From Symsagittifera roscoffensis (taxonomy: Eukaryota > Xenacoelomorpha > Acoela > Convolutidae), in NCBI RefSeq assembly GCF_963678635.1, contig NC_087063.1, positions 39,756,759 through 39,820,758 of the forward strand: DNA of 64,000 nt, written 5' to 3'. The translations under genes and the position numbers were made by a program. Below the pieces are notes generated by a model that was not told where the DNA came from, did no database searches, and saw only the letters and a list, made by a program, of their open reading frames with translations. Below, in pieces: positions 37,908 to 47,890 of the stretch; within the stretch, counting starts at the first letter, position 1, and every line of letters starts with the position of its first letter.

Positions 37908-38257
37908 GCTTCTCACTGGGGCACAAAAAACATATTTTTTTTTGCATCGATCGATTTTCAAATTTTCGTTCAACAAAAATTACTACATCTACATCGTCAA
38001 AAACAGCTATCAATTTTTTTCAAGACTACACATTTCTTCATTTATTACCCAGCCCAATTAGAGTAGATTAAGCATCTTTACAAGCCTGGATTTCAAACTA
38101 TTTTGCGATTTGAACAATATCAAATTAATATTTTAAACAGTAGGAGACCATCATTCCAATGGATTAGTTGAGAAACTTGTACATCTAGAAAACCAAACAT
38201 TATCTGGAAACAACTGGCATCTGGTAAACCGTCCAATGGAATTTTTGACAAAGGAAA

Positions 38258-39413
38258 ATGATACTTTCTAAAGAAAGAGCAAAAGACTGGAACGCGAATG
38301 ACACAGTGGAGGATGGTTATAAGGATACGTTGATCCCAAATAAGAACCAGATACCTCTGGAGAAGGGATACGAATCAGACACGCCTAGAATGCCCCTTCA
38401 AAGTCCATTTAGAGATGGACTCTGGAAATCAAATAAACCAAAGAAAACAACAACCGAAGACAAGAAATCAAACAATATTTGGAACCTCGGACAACAACAC
38501 CAGGACGCGAGTGTCGAGACATTCTACAAACCCTTCTCGAAGACAGCCACCCAGGGCTAAGAAGTCGACTTTTCTTCCAGGTTATCTTGCTTCTTAAGAG
38601 TCCATGTTTTTCCCTCGGATACCTCCGATATTACCGATTGGGAATGGATAGCTGGAAGAGTAGAGACGTGGTTAGGGACCAAAATGTTTCCGATTCCCTT
38701 GAAGATTTAAAGCACGATAACAACACTGCTAACTCTCGTAAAGCAAAAGATAACATTAAGGTTGAGATGTTAGACGATAACCAAGACTACGATTTGACAA
38801 CCTCACAGTGCCCAATCAGCATCATTCGGGCGGAACCGATTGTCGTCTCGCAAGAAATGAACCCGAAGGATAATTCAGCTATAACACTCAACGAGGATCC
38901 ACCAGTGAGCTTCCTGATTAACGAGATAGGTGACTCGTCTCATGAAGCCATTTCAAACTTTCAGCCTCTATCTAATTCCGGTAACGAACTACTTCTACGT
39001 CGGCCAAAAATTGAAACGTGGGCCCGCCAAACAAATTTCCTAAAAAATTTTATAAAAAATGTTATAGATAAATCTCGAACCCCATTGTCCGGGATAACAA
39101 CCTTAGCGAACCTTCTTCTTCATCTCACCAGTATACCCCTGTGGACGTAGTGACTGTACTTTCAGACCCTTCATCGCCAGACATACACTCCTCTTCTTCG
39201 ACCGACGAATCACTAAGAATCGCTATTAACAATTACGACGGAAACACGGACCTTGATAGCGAACTATTCAACACAGAACTTGAAAAATTTATACGCTACT
39301 ATAAAAACTGCTTACAAATAACTCATAAAACGGTTTACAACCTTTTTGCCTATTCGGTGCTCTCCATTTGCTACAATACTCTTTGGATTGTTAATTGCTT
39401 AGACCAACATTAA
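38258..39413 (+). pseudogene. 3' end of the decayed element: open frames after integrase
   Basis: Overlapping frames 38258-38560, 38479-39150 (223 codons) and 39141-39413 follow the integrase remnant. The first reads like a post-integrase tail (ESDTPRMPLQSPFRDGLW). The second is acidic and polar with a basic end and remains open although the rest of the element is broken. No recognised domain. It may be the C-terminal extension of Pol or a separate accessory ORF. Confidence 0.45.
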
Positions 39414-39717
39414 CTATCCTTCGGATCAATGTGTATATCCAATTTAATGATTGGCCATCTTTAAAAATAAGCAGTAATCTACTTACTCTAGCTCGCTCAA
39501 CTCCATTTTGACTGAGTTATATTTCAAGAAATTTAACTTCGTAATTTTGCATAATCCTGATAATTCGACTAACTACTTTTATATGCGGCGGATGTTGGTT
39601 AACTATTCTAATTCAGCGTTGAATTTGATATCGTTTAATTTCCTAAATTAAATCCATTCGATAGTTTTAACTCTAACGTGGTGCATTTATGGCGCTTAAA
39701 ATTTTATTTTGTTTTCT

Positions 39718-39737
39718 GAAGGGGAGAAAAAGAGCAG
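39718..39737 (+). other. Purine-rich tract near the 3' LTR
   Basis: A 20-base purine-rich run (GAAGGGGAGAAAAAGAGCAG) ends 54 bp before the LTR start at 39792. A polypurine tract normally abuts the LTR, so either it has drifted or the LTR start is further upstream. Confidence 0.4.
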
Positions 39738-39791
39738 TTAGTTAGTTAATTAGTTAATTTTGAAAAATAAAATTTTTCCTGCTTTGAGTAA

Positions 39792-40004
39792 TGATGTGGT
39801 TCCACTTTATATCTTTTCTAATTTAGCTAATGACTTATATAATCAATCTAATGTCAATGTCTGACCTTCACTCTTTCATTCTCTCCGGCTGAGAGAATGC
39901 TTCGTCACTTCTTAATGTTTTAACTTTAGATTAATTCACTCTATTCCTTTTATTCTTTTAACTGTAAAAAGTAGATTTAGCTGCATTAAATTAGCATTTC
40001 ATCA
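39792..40004 (+). repeat. 3' LTR of the decayed Ty3/gypsy element
   Basis: Collinear with 34083-34314 with many substitutions and some small deletions. It ends TCATCA and is followed by GTGGG. Confidence 0.85.
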
Positions 40005-40177
40005 GTGGGAGATAATAAAAATGGACTATCCTTCGACAGGACTGCTAAGGCCTATACTGATAGCGCCGCTGCGATTCGCAGGAGCCACGTTTTAAAAATC
40101 CTTGATGATCAGTGGGAAGCAATTTTCTGCTTAACTAGTCAGAAGAATGAAAAAACCTAGTTTTGGCTGGCTGGCTG

Positions 40178-40432
40178 GCCCTAAAATTTTCCAAACGCGC
40201 CTTCGTTGCCAATATATATTAATTTTGATCGGAGAGTGCGCGCCGAAAAAACGCGATTTTTTAGTCAAAACTGCTCAAAAAGTGCCTGAAAACGCCTCTT
40301 TTTGCCTGTTTTTTTTTCAAAAATTTGCATGCGGCGCAAAAATTGTGGCAAACTAGGGCATTTTTGGTGCTATAGGAGAGCTCGAAAAAATCGCCCTCCC
40401 CCACTCGAGAAAGTCCTAGATCTGCCCTGTCT
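40178..40432. repeat. hAT-like non-autonomous transposon, copy C
   Basis: Collinear with copy A from GCGCCTTCG.TGCCAATATATATTAATTTTGA through GAGTGCGCGCCGAAAA to the end CCTAGATCTGCCC. The left end is degraded. It is more diverged than A or B. Confidence 0.5.
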
Positions 40433-40444
40433 GTTATACAACTT

Positions 40445-40450
40445 TTATTG
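40445..40450 (-). terminator. Polyadenylation signal AATAAA for the minus-strand gene
   Basis: AATAAA on the minus strand about 125 bp after the stop of the two-exon gene at 40572-41920. It is the only canonical signal close downstream that I noted. Confidence 0.45.
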
Positions 40451-40571
40451 AGCATTTTAAAGAGAAGAAAATTACTCTTAAGGCTGTTTTCAATTGAAGT
40501 TTTAGTTTTTTTTGAGGGCGGCAAATAAAATAGCAAAACAATCAAGGTTCAGTTTGTTCAGTTCGTTCAGT

Positions 40572-41920
40572 CTATTTTCGTTTTACACTGTAACCATTCA
40601 AACGTCTCCGCCTGAACTCGTCTCCCCCTCTTGGACGAGGAGGAGTCGGAGGTCTCCAGGTTGTAGTGCTCCGTCTTCTGGGTCTTCTTCGAGGGGGCTC
40701 ACACATCCACTGATTCTGATGACACATTATATTCCACTTGAACCACCCGAAGGTTAGGATTCGTCCCGGGTCCAGGCGTGGAAACAAAGCTGCCGGCATA
40801 TCTTGGAAATAGAACATATATTCGTGATCTCCTGTGGGGTCCTCGAGCAACTCGTGAGTCCTCAAGGTTCCTGGACCGAAACCGACCGTGGTTATAATAT
40901 TGGCATCGCAATCCTCGCTGAAATAGCTCTCGAGAAAATTGAGCGGTTTGCTTTCATCGCTGTAGTCGGTAAGAATGGAGAAATATTGTCCAGGATTAAG
41001 TCTAAGTTCATTATAGCCATACTTCCAGTAGTGCTGATTTTGACTATTGCAACACTCTTCGAAGGGGGAGGGTATTCCGTAGAAATTGTACATTCGGTAA
41101 ACTAAATCCACGTTGATGTTTTGAGAAAAACACCAAAAGTTAGAATCCAATATATGTTTAAAAAAACATTTCCGAAAAATCATTAATTGCAGAAATTTTC
41201 GTAGATAATATTAATTTTTTTGAAGATATTTAAAATCGATGGAGGTAATTTTCTAGTTGAGCGTTCTTAAAGCATAGTTAACCAATGCTATTGATTTGAA
41301 AAATGTGAACAGCGGGCAATTTTTTTACTAACACAAAAAACTATTTGGTGTTGAAACTCTTTCCCCAATTTTTTTCGTTAAATGCTATTCAATTGAGACT
41401 GGCTGCTTGATTTTCCGAGAAGAAAAAAAACAACTCGTCTCAAAACTTTTTTAAAGTCTGAATTGCATTTTTTGAAGCATTTGGCATTTCAATCTATTGA
41501 AGGGACAAGGTACGCATTGTTCTTGGTTCCCAAGAAATTAATTTATAAATACCTTCAAAAACATTGAGCCGGAAGCAAGACCATTTTTCGATGCCTCTGA
41601 TCTTGCTTCAGCTGCATTCTTAAAAATCAACCTGGAGAAATCATGTCCTCGAATTCTTTTGTGATGGCGTTGCGAGATGTGGTGGTGGGTGACTCATCGT
41701 AAGTGTGGTGATTGAAATCTTCATAAGTGACATATCCTTGCAAGCAGTAATGAGAGCTGACCTCGACACAGAGGTAGTTGAAATAGAAGCTGTTGTAAGT
41801 GTACAGGTTCCTATTGGCGATGGCAAAAATGAGAGACTGCCAATAAGCTTCCTCCCTGTCTAAGCGGCAAATGGGCAAGATGAAATTTATAATTAATAAC
41901 GTAAATAGCGAGTTCGTCAT
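40572..41920 (-). CDS. Two-exon putative secreted protein (host gene candidate)
   Basis: Exon 1 runs 41920-41632 and exon 2 runs 41101-40572 (TAG). The donor is CCAG|GTTGAT and the acceptor TTTAG; phases agree, giving about 272 aa. The N-terminus is a signal peptide (MTNSLFTLLIINFILPICR). The middle has several Cys and many aromatic residues (FEECCNSQNQHYWKYGY; FGPGTLRTHE). The C-terminus is strongly basic and proline-rich (PPRRRPRRR), which would suit binding to polyanions. A TATA box lies 63-70 bp before the ATG and an AATAAA follows the stop. Both exons have more even composition than the surroundings. I do not recognise the family. The donor is weak, so the exon joint is the least certain part. 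Confidence 0.5.
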
Positions 41921-41982
41921 TTTTGGTTAGGTAAAATGGCTCAATGTCTTCTGTAGATGGTACTAATTTGACCTTCTGATGG

Positions 41983-41990
41983 TATTTATA
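41983..41990 (-). promoter_or_regulatory. TATA box of the two-exon gene
   Basis: TATAAATA on the minus strand, 63 bp upstream of the ATG at 41920. The start site would fall near 41950-41960, leaving a short 5' UTR. Confidence 0.5.
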
Positions 41991-44900
41991 AAGAAATCAT
42001 AATGAAGAGTTCATACTAAAACTATTACTCAACGGCAAAGAAATTATAAAAACAAGATTTTTATTTCAGTTTGTAACACTCGTTAATGTGGAACAAATTT
42101 TGTGTGAACGAAAATCTTAATGGCTGAATGATATGGTACCATTCCAAAGTTTACTCGATTTTAGTTGACACTCTTTGGTCAGAACAGAACTTGTGACCTT
42201 CAATTAAAATAATAAGTTCGACCAGAAATATTGGATTTTTGGGCAATTTTTCGGGCAATTTCATTGTGACCAGTTAAACTTTACGAAACACGCCATTAAC
42301 GTTACTGTCTACGAAAGCACCATTGGTCCGTTCACAAGTGTTGACAATTGCGGACAATTGTGTGTATTTTTTAATACTGATTGAGAAACAAATGACAAAT
42401 TTTTCGACTCTTTAGAAGTCTTATTTCTATGAATATCATCTACTAAAAAATTTAAAAATTACATCAAAAAACTAATAGAAGAAATTTCATAGGAGCTTTG
42501 TGTTATCCACAATGTTGTAGTATAAGCAACTTGATTAACTGTATAACCATGCTGGGAGAACGAATTGTTTATATTTGGGAGAAAAATAGGATTATTATTC
42601 AAGAAATTGATCAACTTTTTCCTTAGAATACAATAGTTGACTCAGTTGAAAATTTGTGTACGTTTGTTTGTAATCTTCTTGCTGTATTGCGTATATCATC
42701 AAGTCTGTACACCTGCCTATCCAAACAAAGCTTTTTCAAAAGTTTTGAAAAAGACTTACACATCCGCAAATTATTGGCATTAATTTCACTAGTTCAATGA
42801 AAAGAAACTTTTTAGCAAAAATCAGAACGATTGGTATTTACATGATTGGTATTTGATGGTATAAAAAGCTTTTGAATTAACACTTAACTTTTCAACCTAT
42901 GATTTTTTTGAATTTTTCAGAAAAAAAATATTAAATAATATTATATTGTAATATAATATTCGGTAGAAAATGTTTCGTAGAAAACATTATATGTAATAAA
43001 GGTTGCATGAAAATTTTGTAAGCTGTTACATAGTGCTTGGTTTTATAAACTCTCGTATTCTAAAAGCTTTGATAAATCTCGTGACTCTTTTACCGAGAAC
43101 TCAACGTGCCCTGTAAAGCTCCAGCTCTTTATCTATCTGAAGTTCAAGATACCGAGAAAAATTTCGATTCAAGTGACTCGTCATATATGTTAGTTTTTGG
43201 GGCTTATTTTTTCCGTTCACTTTTACTAAAAGTTAGGGTTTTCAATTCATCTTATTTAAGGTTAGCTTGACTTTTTTATTCATTCTGCTAATTTTGTTAA
43301 AAGTAGTCTAAGTTCCGCATGTACATTTTTGTCTTCAAACACGTCCAATTTAGTGTGGCGTATAGCATACAATTTTGGTTCTTTTGGTTTGAGTTGTTAT
43401 CATAGAAAAATTATAAGATGCAGTGGACCAAGAATCGATCCTTGATGAATACCGGAGCGAAGATCTCTCTGTATTTTGAATTTCCATTTTAGCTGCTGCA
43501 TATTGCTACCTATGACTCAAATAAGATCCTAATAACTGACCAATTGGTTTTCTGAGCCCTGTCTCTACCGCTTTTTTCAATTCTTTGAATATCTATTGTG
43601 ACAACTATGTTTGGTAGTAAAAACTGTTTCTTATAATCTCGATTCAACTTTTTTTCATCTTTTTTCAGGCTGACCAAAGTTTGTGTTTGCAAAGCAAACA
43701 AATAATGCAAAAACAAAAAAATGAATCGATGCTGTTCAAATGCTTCATTTATTTATCATGTTAATAAAAACTCAAGTTTTCTACCTTTTTAAATTTTTGA
43801 CGTAGATTTTTTAATTGAGACAAAAGAAAAATCTTGCAGTCATCGAAAAGTATTTGCATCTCACAGAAAAACACAGTATACAATTTCTTAGACAGCAATC
43901 GCTCAATTAGTAGTTCAACGGTTTCTCGAAAATGCCAATTTTCTGAACAAATTCATTGTAATTAATCATTTAGGGTATATCTGTTAAGATATCTGTTAAA
44001 ACGTATATATTTTTTTCTTAATCAAATTACCTCCAGATTAGTATCTTTTTAATTCCTTTTTATACATACTTTCCCTATGCTTTAATAAAACTGGTAGAGG
44101 TTGATTTTTCTGACACATAAATTGATGTTTTTTGATGTTCTTAGTTTGTTTTTGTTTTCATTTGGTCTTCACAAAAATAATCTAATTTTACAAAATATAA
44201 GAGCATTTTGCTGCTTTTTTTGCAATGTCCTTATTGGTTTGAAAAAGCATTGTTTTGATTTTTTTTCTTTCGTGGAAAATATTTTTAAAAAATTAACGGC
44301 TGTTTTTGACTTCTTTTTATGAATCGGTCTCAAAAAAGAGCATTTAAAGAACCTTTCATGAACTTTTTTTGAGTCCTTTTATGTGCAATTTTTTTTTTGA
44401 TTTTGTGCTAGGTTTTTGTACCGACCAATGAAAATGGGCAGGAGGAACTCTGTATTCGGGTATGATTTTTTGCCGTCAAAATCAAGTTTTACGTAAAGTC
44501 ATTTCAAAAAACATTAAAAGTTTTTGATTTTTGGTCTACTTTCAAGCAAAGAAGTTTAGCGAGCTGTTTTGTATTAGTTTAATTATGCTTAATAAAAGCC
44601 GTGATTATTTGATTTTACATATTTAAAGGTAGTTTTTGGAAAATTTTGCGCCGTTTTGGGACCCAAAAACTTCCAAAATTCGAAAAATCGGATGTTCTTT
44701 CCGCAATTCTTTTCCATTCATTTTTCTACAAAAAATGTTTTCCAGTTTGCATTTTTCTACTATAAATGTTGAGCATGCCTTGGTTTTAGTTTGTCGTTCA
44801 ACTCATTTTTATCTCAATACGAAAAAAACTATACTAATTTTGAAAAAAATAACATTTCACGTTATTTTTTTTATTATGTGCTACTTGTCCAACAGCTGGC

Positions 44901-45008
44901 AATCCTAGTTCTTTTTGAATTCGACACTGTTCGTGTTCGTCGTACAAGAGAAAGCTTCCAACTTAAACTCTTAAGCAGTCTTTTTAATTTGATCACTTTA
45001 TGCTCTTT
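41991..45008. other. AT-rich intergenic DNA without identified genes
   Basis: Only short T-rich or A-rich frames. A perfect AT palindrome with 11 bp arms (AATATTATATT/AATATAATATT) lies near 42935-42958. No RNA gene or transposon motif was recognised. Confidence 0.5.
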
Positions 45009-45335
45009 ATTTCTGCCTCGTTTTTGTTCTGAGGCAGATCGGTTTCGGGTAGCTGGCTGATTGACAACATATCATTTCATACGTAAATTAACCGTAAGTA
45101 TCGGAAATTACAAGTCAACAAAGAATAACTAATTGCCCTAAATTTCAGTATTGAAAAGCAGACTTCAAAGTCATAACATGCGCAAAATGAAACATTAAAA
45201 TGTCAACTTCAAAACGGCGCCTGAACAATTTGCGTACTTTGTTTCGATCTTTCAGTTTTCGACTTTTTTCACTCACTGTGCTTCGTTCACCAGAAAATTC
45301 ATTGGTTACGACCTTGGTTTTTCTCGCTATGATTT
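45009..45335 (+). repeat. ~300 bp dispersed repeat, copy 1
   Basis: Begins TTTCTGCCTCGTTTTTGTTCTG and runs to the CTCGCTATGA segment. Copies 2 and 3 are collinear with small indels. Confidence 0.75.
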
Positions 45336-45448
45336 CTTGTCAGAACATCCTCGCCCCAACACAGAGAGAGAAGAAGTGAGAGCTCCAAAGTCAGCCGGGT
45401 CAGCTCTCAAAGCCAGAACTGCTCCTGTCCAGGTCGCGGAACATATTT

Positions 45449-45770
45449 CTACCTCGTTTCGGTTCTGAGGCAGATCGGTTTCGGGTAGCTGGCTGATTGA
45501 CAACATTTCATTTCATACGTAAACTAACCGTAATTATAGGAAATTACAAGTCAACAAAGAATGACAAACTTCCATAAAATTCGGTATTTAAAAGCAGAAT
45601 TCAAGGTCATAAAATACGCAAAGGGAAAAAATTAAAAAGTCAACTTTAAAACGGCGCCTGAAAAACTTTTACAATTTGTTTCGATCTTTAAGTTTTTGAC
45701 TTTTTCACTCACTGTTCTTCGTTCACCAGAAAATTTATTGGTTACGACCTTGGTTTTTTCTCGCTATGAA
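45449..45770 (+). repeat. ~300 bp dispersed repeat, copy 2
   Basis: Collinear with copy 1. It is followed by a short tandem array of TTTTTGGTATCGAGAAA units (about 45830-45875). Confidence 0.75.
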
Positions 45771-46073
45771 TCCTCGCCTTCTTGTCTGTTCCGGTTTCAC
45801 GGATTAATATTCAGTTCACATATACCCAAAAATTTTTGGTATCGAGAAAAAATTTTTGGTATCGAGAAATTTTGGGTATAGAGAAAAATTAGCGGTTGCT
45901 AGCTTGAGGAACTCTTTTTCAGCGTATAATACATCCTATGTAAATTTATAGCACAATTGCATTTTTAAAACTAGTCGAGTCTTACAGTTTTAGAAATTGG
46001 GCGGTCACCGGTTTTGGGTTGTCAGATTATTGACTTCGTTGCGTGACAGTAATGTTAAGTGGTCAGGTACGGT

Positions 46074-46160
46074 GATATTAAGTGAGTTAAATTGAATTCT
46101 TTCATCCTCAGGTTTACTCCGTGTGTGTTGTTGGAGTTCAACCGACCTACTAAATTTTCC
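46074..46160 (+). repeat. Fourth copy of the BEL/Pao UTR hairpin module
   Basis: Contains CATCCTCAGGTTTACTCCGT and GTGTGTTGTTGG as in the reverse complement of 29355-29475. The arms ATTAAGTGAGT and ACCTACTAAAT still pair with two mismatches and one G-T, fitting decay after inactivation. Confidence 0.75.
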
Positions 46161-46378
46161 GATCCCATTGCTACTTAAGCGTAACGTAGCCGTCGCATAG
46201 GTCCCTTAAGTGTATGGTATTCATTCTAGGAGCTAGTTCCGTGTATCACGCGCTCCGAAAACTTCCCACTCCGTCCCAGAAGCGCGTCAAAGATACTTGC
46301 TGTTCAAAGCCAGGTTTAAGTTTGAAGTTTAACGCTAGGGACTCTCAGAAAACAATACAGTGCTAACTTCATCACTCC

Positions 46379-46858
46379 TTGTCTCACCGTAACGACCTTT
46401 TAATTTGGCACGACGCCATTATTAACTCGATAAGTAGACACAGCAGCAACAATAACCGCAAGCTGACTACTGAGCAACTTGTCATTTTGTTTTTAAGGTA
46501 TAGGACAAACATTTGTGCGATTGTATACTGTAGAAGGAACGGAACCGAGGATATAGAGGAAAGTTTAGTTTCAACGGGTATTCTCGTTCTGAACGTTGTC
46601 AAAGACTTTATCTCTAAGCATAAGGCTAAGGACCAGGTACTAATTGAAAAGTACAACGAGCTTCACCAGCCTCCTTCCCTTGAGTTAAAGACTCTCCTCC
46701 TTCTAAAGCGTTATAGCGCTAGTCTTAATATCCTTAAGACGCGCAAGAAGCGGAACCGCTTGCCATTTAAAGCTCGAAAAGCTATAAGAAATAGTCTTCA
46801 GGCAGAAGGTTTGAGACGTCAAGTTCCCCCATCTTGTAAAATAATGTTGATATATTAA
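46379..46858 (+). pseudogene. Open frame in the decayed BEL region, unknown
   Basis: A 160-codon frame directly after the UTR-like block, where a gag start would be expected. The product is basic with a KTRKKRNRLPFKARKAIR segment. I see no clear match to the Gag of the intact element; it may be an inserted or strongly diverged piece. No ATG opens it. Confidence 0.35.
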
Positions 46859-46989
46859 TGTTAACTTAATTACGTATCAAAACAGTATCTCATTTTACTG
46901 ATTGTTTTCTATTTAGTGAGCACCCGTAGAATATTGTCAATTTGCGGAAAACACGGTCGAAAAATTCCAAAGTAGATACGCAACTTACT

Positions 46990-47565
46990 AAAAACCCGTC
47001 TAAATTTAGAAAATGAGCTGCTTAAATGTCACTCATTATTACTTGAGTTCATTGAGAACAATAGTCGCACCGCAAAAATTGATAATATTGTTCACAAATG
47101 TGAAATTGCCTTTGAAAAAGCTGGTGATGTCAATGAACAATTAATTAAGTTTGCGGACAAAACGGAAAACCCTGAAAAAAATATTTTTCAGCAAGACCTT
47201 TGGCTTGAAAAATAACTGAAATGAACGATAAAGTAATGCATGAAGCTCAGAGTTACAAGATAAGCCTTGAACCTTCGTCATTTCCAGCAGCCGGCATTAC
47301 AGGGAGCAAGGGATCTTTACAACAAACTAGGTCTGAGACATCCTCACGCTCGCACAAAACAAGAGACTCAGAAGCACGAGTATCTGAAAACAGGTCTAAG
47401 GTCTCTAATAAGACTAAGGATAATAGAAAGCTTGACTCACATAAGTCTGACAAATCTGCTTCCACTCGTCATACGTCGACTGCTCGCACTATGTCATCAA
47501 GTGAGAAACGTCATGGGCTGGCTTTGGTAAAACGACGCCACGAGGAGCTGGAAAGGCGCCTTTAG
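46990..47565 (+). pseudogene. BEL/Pao Gag N-terminal remnant
   Basis: One frame segment (about 47000-47215) matches residues ~18-90 of the intact Gag-Pol (ENELLKCH; ENNSRTAKID; VNEQLIKFADK; QDLWL) and ends at a stop. It continues after the ATG at 47221 with the S/R/K-rich part and the SSEKRHGLALVKRRHEELER segment, equivalent to residues ~165-190. It is then cut at the third 300 bp repeat. Confidence 0.75.
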
Positions 47566-47587
47566 AAAAAGTTTAGGGTCGATGGGC

Positions 47588-47890
47588 ATATTTCTGCCTC
47601 GTTTTGGGTTCTGAGGCAGATCGGTTTCGGGTAGCTGGCTGATTGACAACATTTCATTTCATACCTAACCGTAAATTAACCGTAATGATTGGAAATTTCG
47701 GTATTTAAAAGCAGAACTCAATGTCATAAAATACGCAAAATGAAACTTTAAGAAATCAACTTCCAAACGGCGCCTGAACAATTTGCGTAGTTCGTTTCGA
47801 TCTTTCAGTTTTCGACTTTTTTCACTCACTGTGCTTCTTTCACCAGAAAATTCATTGGTTACGACCTTGGTTTTTCTCGCTATGAATTCT
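47588..47890 (+). repeat. ~300 bp dispersed repeat, copy 3
   Basis: Collinear with copies 1 and 2 with one ~25 bp deletion near 47695. Confidence 0.75.

Larger units (their letters stand above)
34083..40004 (+). mobile_element. Decayed Ty3/gypsy retrotransposon
   Basis: Diverged LTRs at 34083-34314 (232 bp) and 39792-40004 (213 bp) start TGATGTG and end CA. They are flanked by GTGGG on both sides (34078-34082, 40005-40009), a 5 bp target duplication. Internal fragments show gag, a zinc knuckle, RT, RNase H and integrase in order, broken by stops and frameshifts. LTR divergence and broken frames agree on an old insertion. The element is about 5.9 kb and is not of the giant element's family. 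Confidence 0.9.
45009..47890 (+). mobile_element. Decayed BEL/Pao relative flanked by ~300 bp repeats
   Basis: Three copies of a ~300 bp repeat (about 45009-45335, 45449-45770, 47588-47890) share GAGGCAGATCGGTTTCGGGTA, an ACGGCGCCTGAA block and GGTTACGACCTTGGTTTTT. Between the second and third lie a 5' UTR-like block matching the BEL element (about 45810-46160) and a Gag N-terminal remnant (46990-47565). The repeats could be LTR-derived or an unrelated family. RT and integrase are absent, so the interior is largely deleted. Confidence 0.6.
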
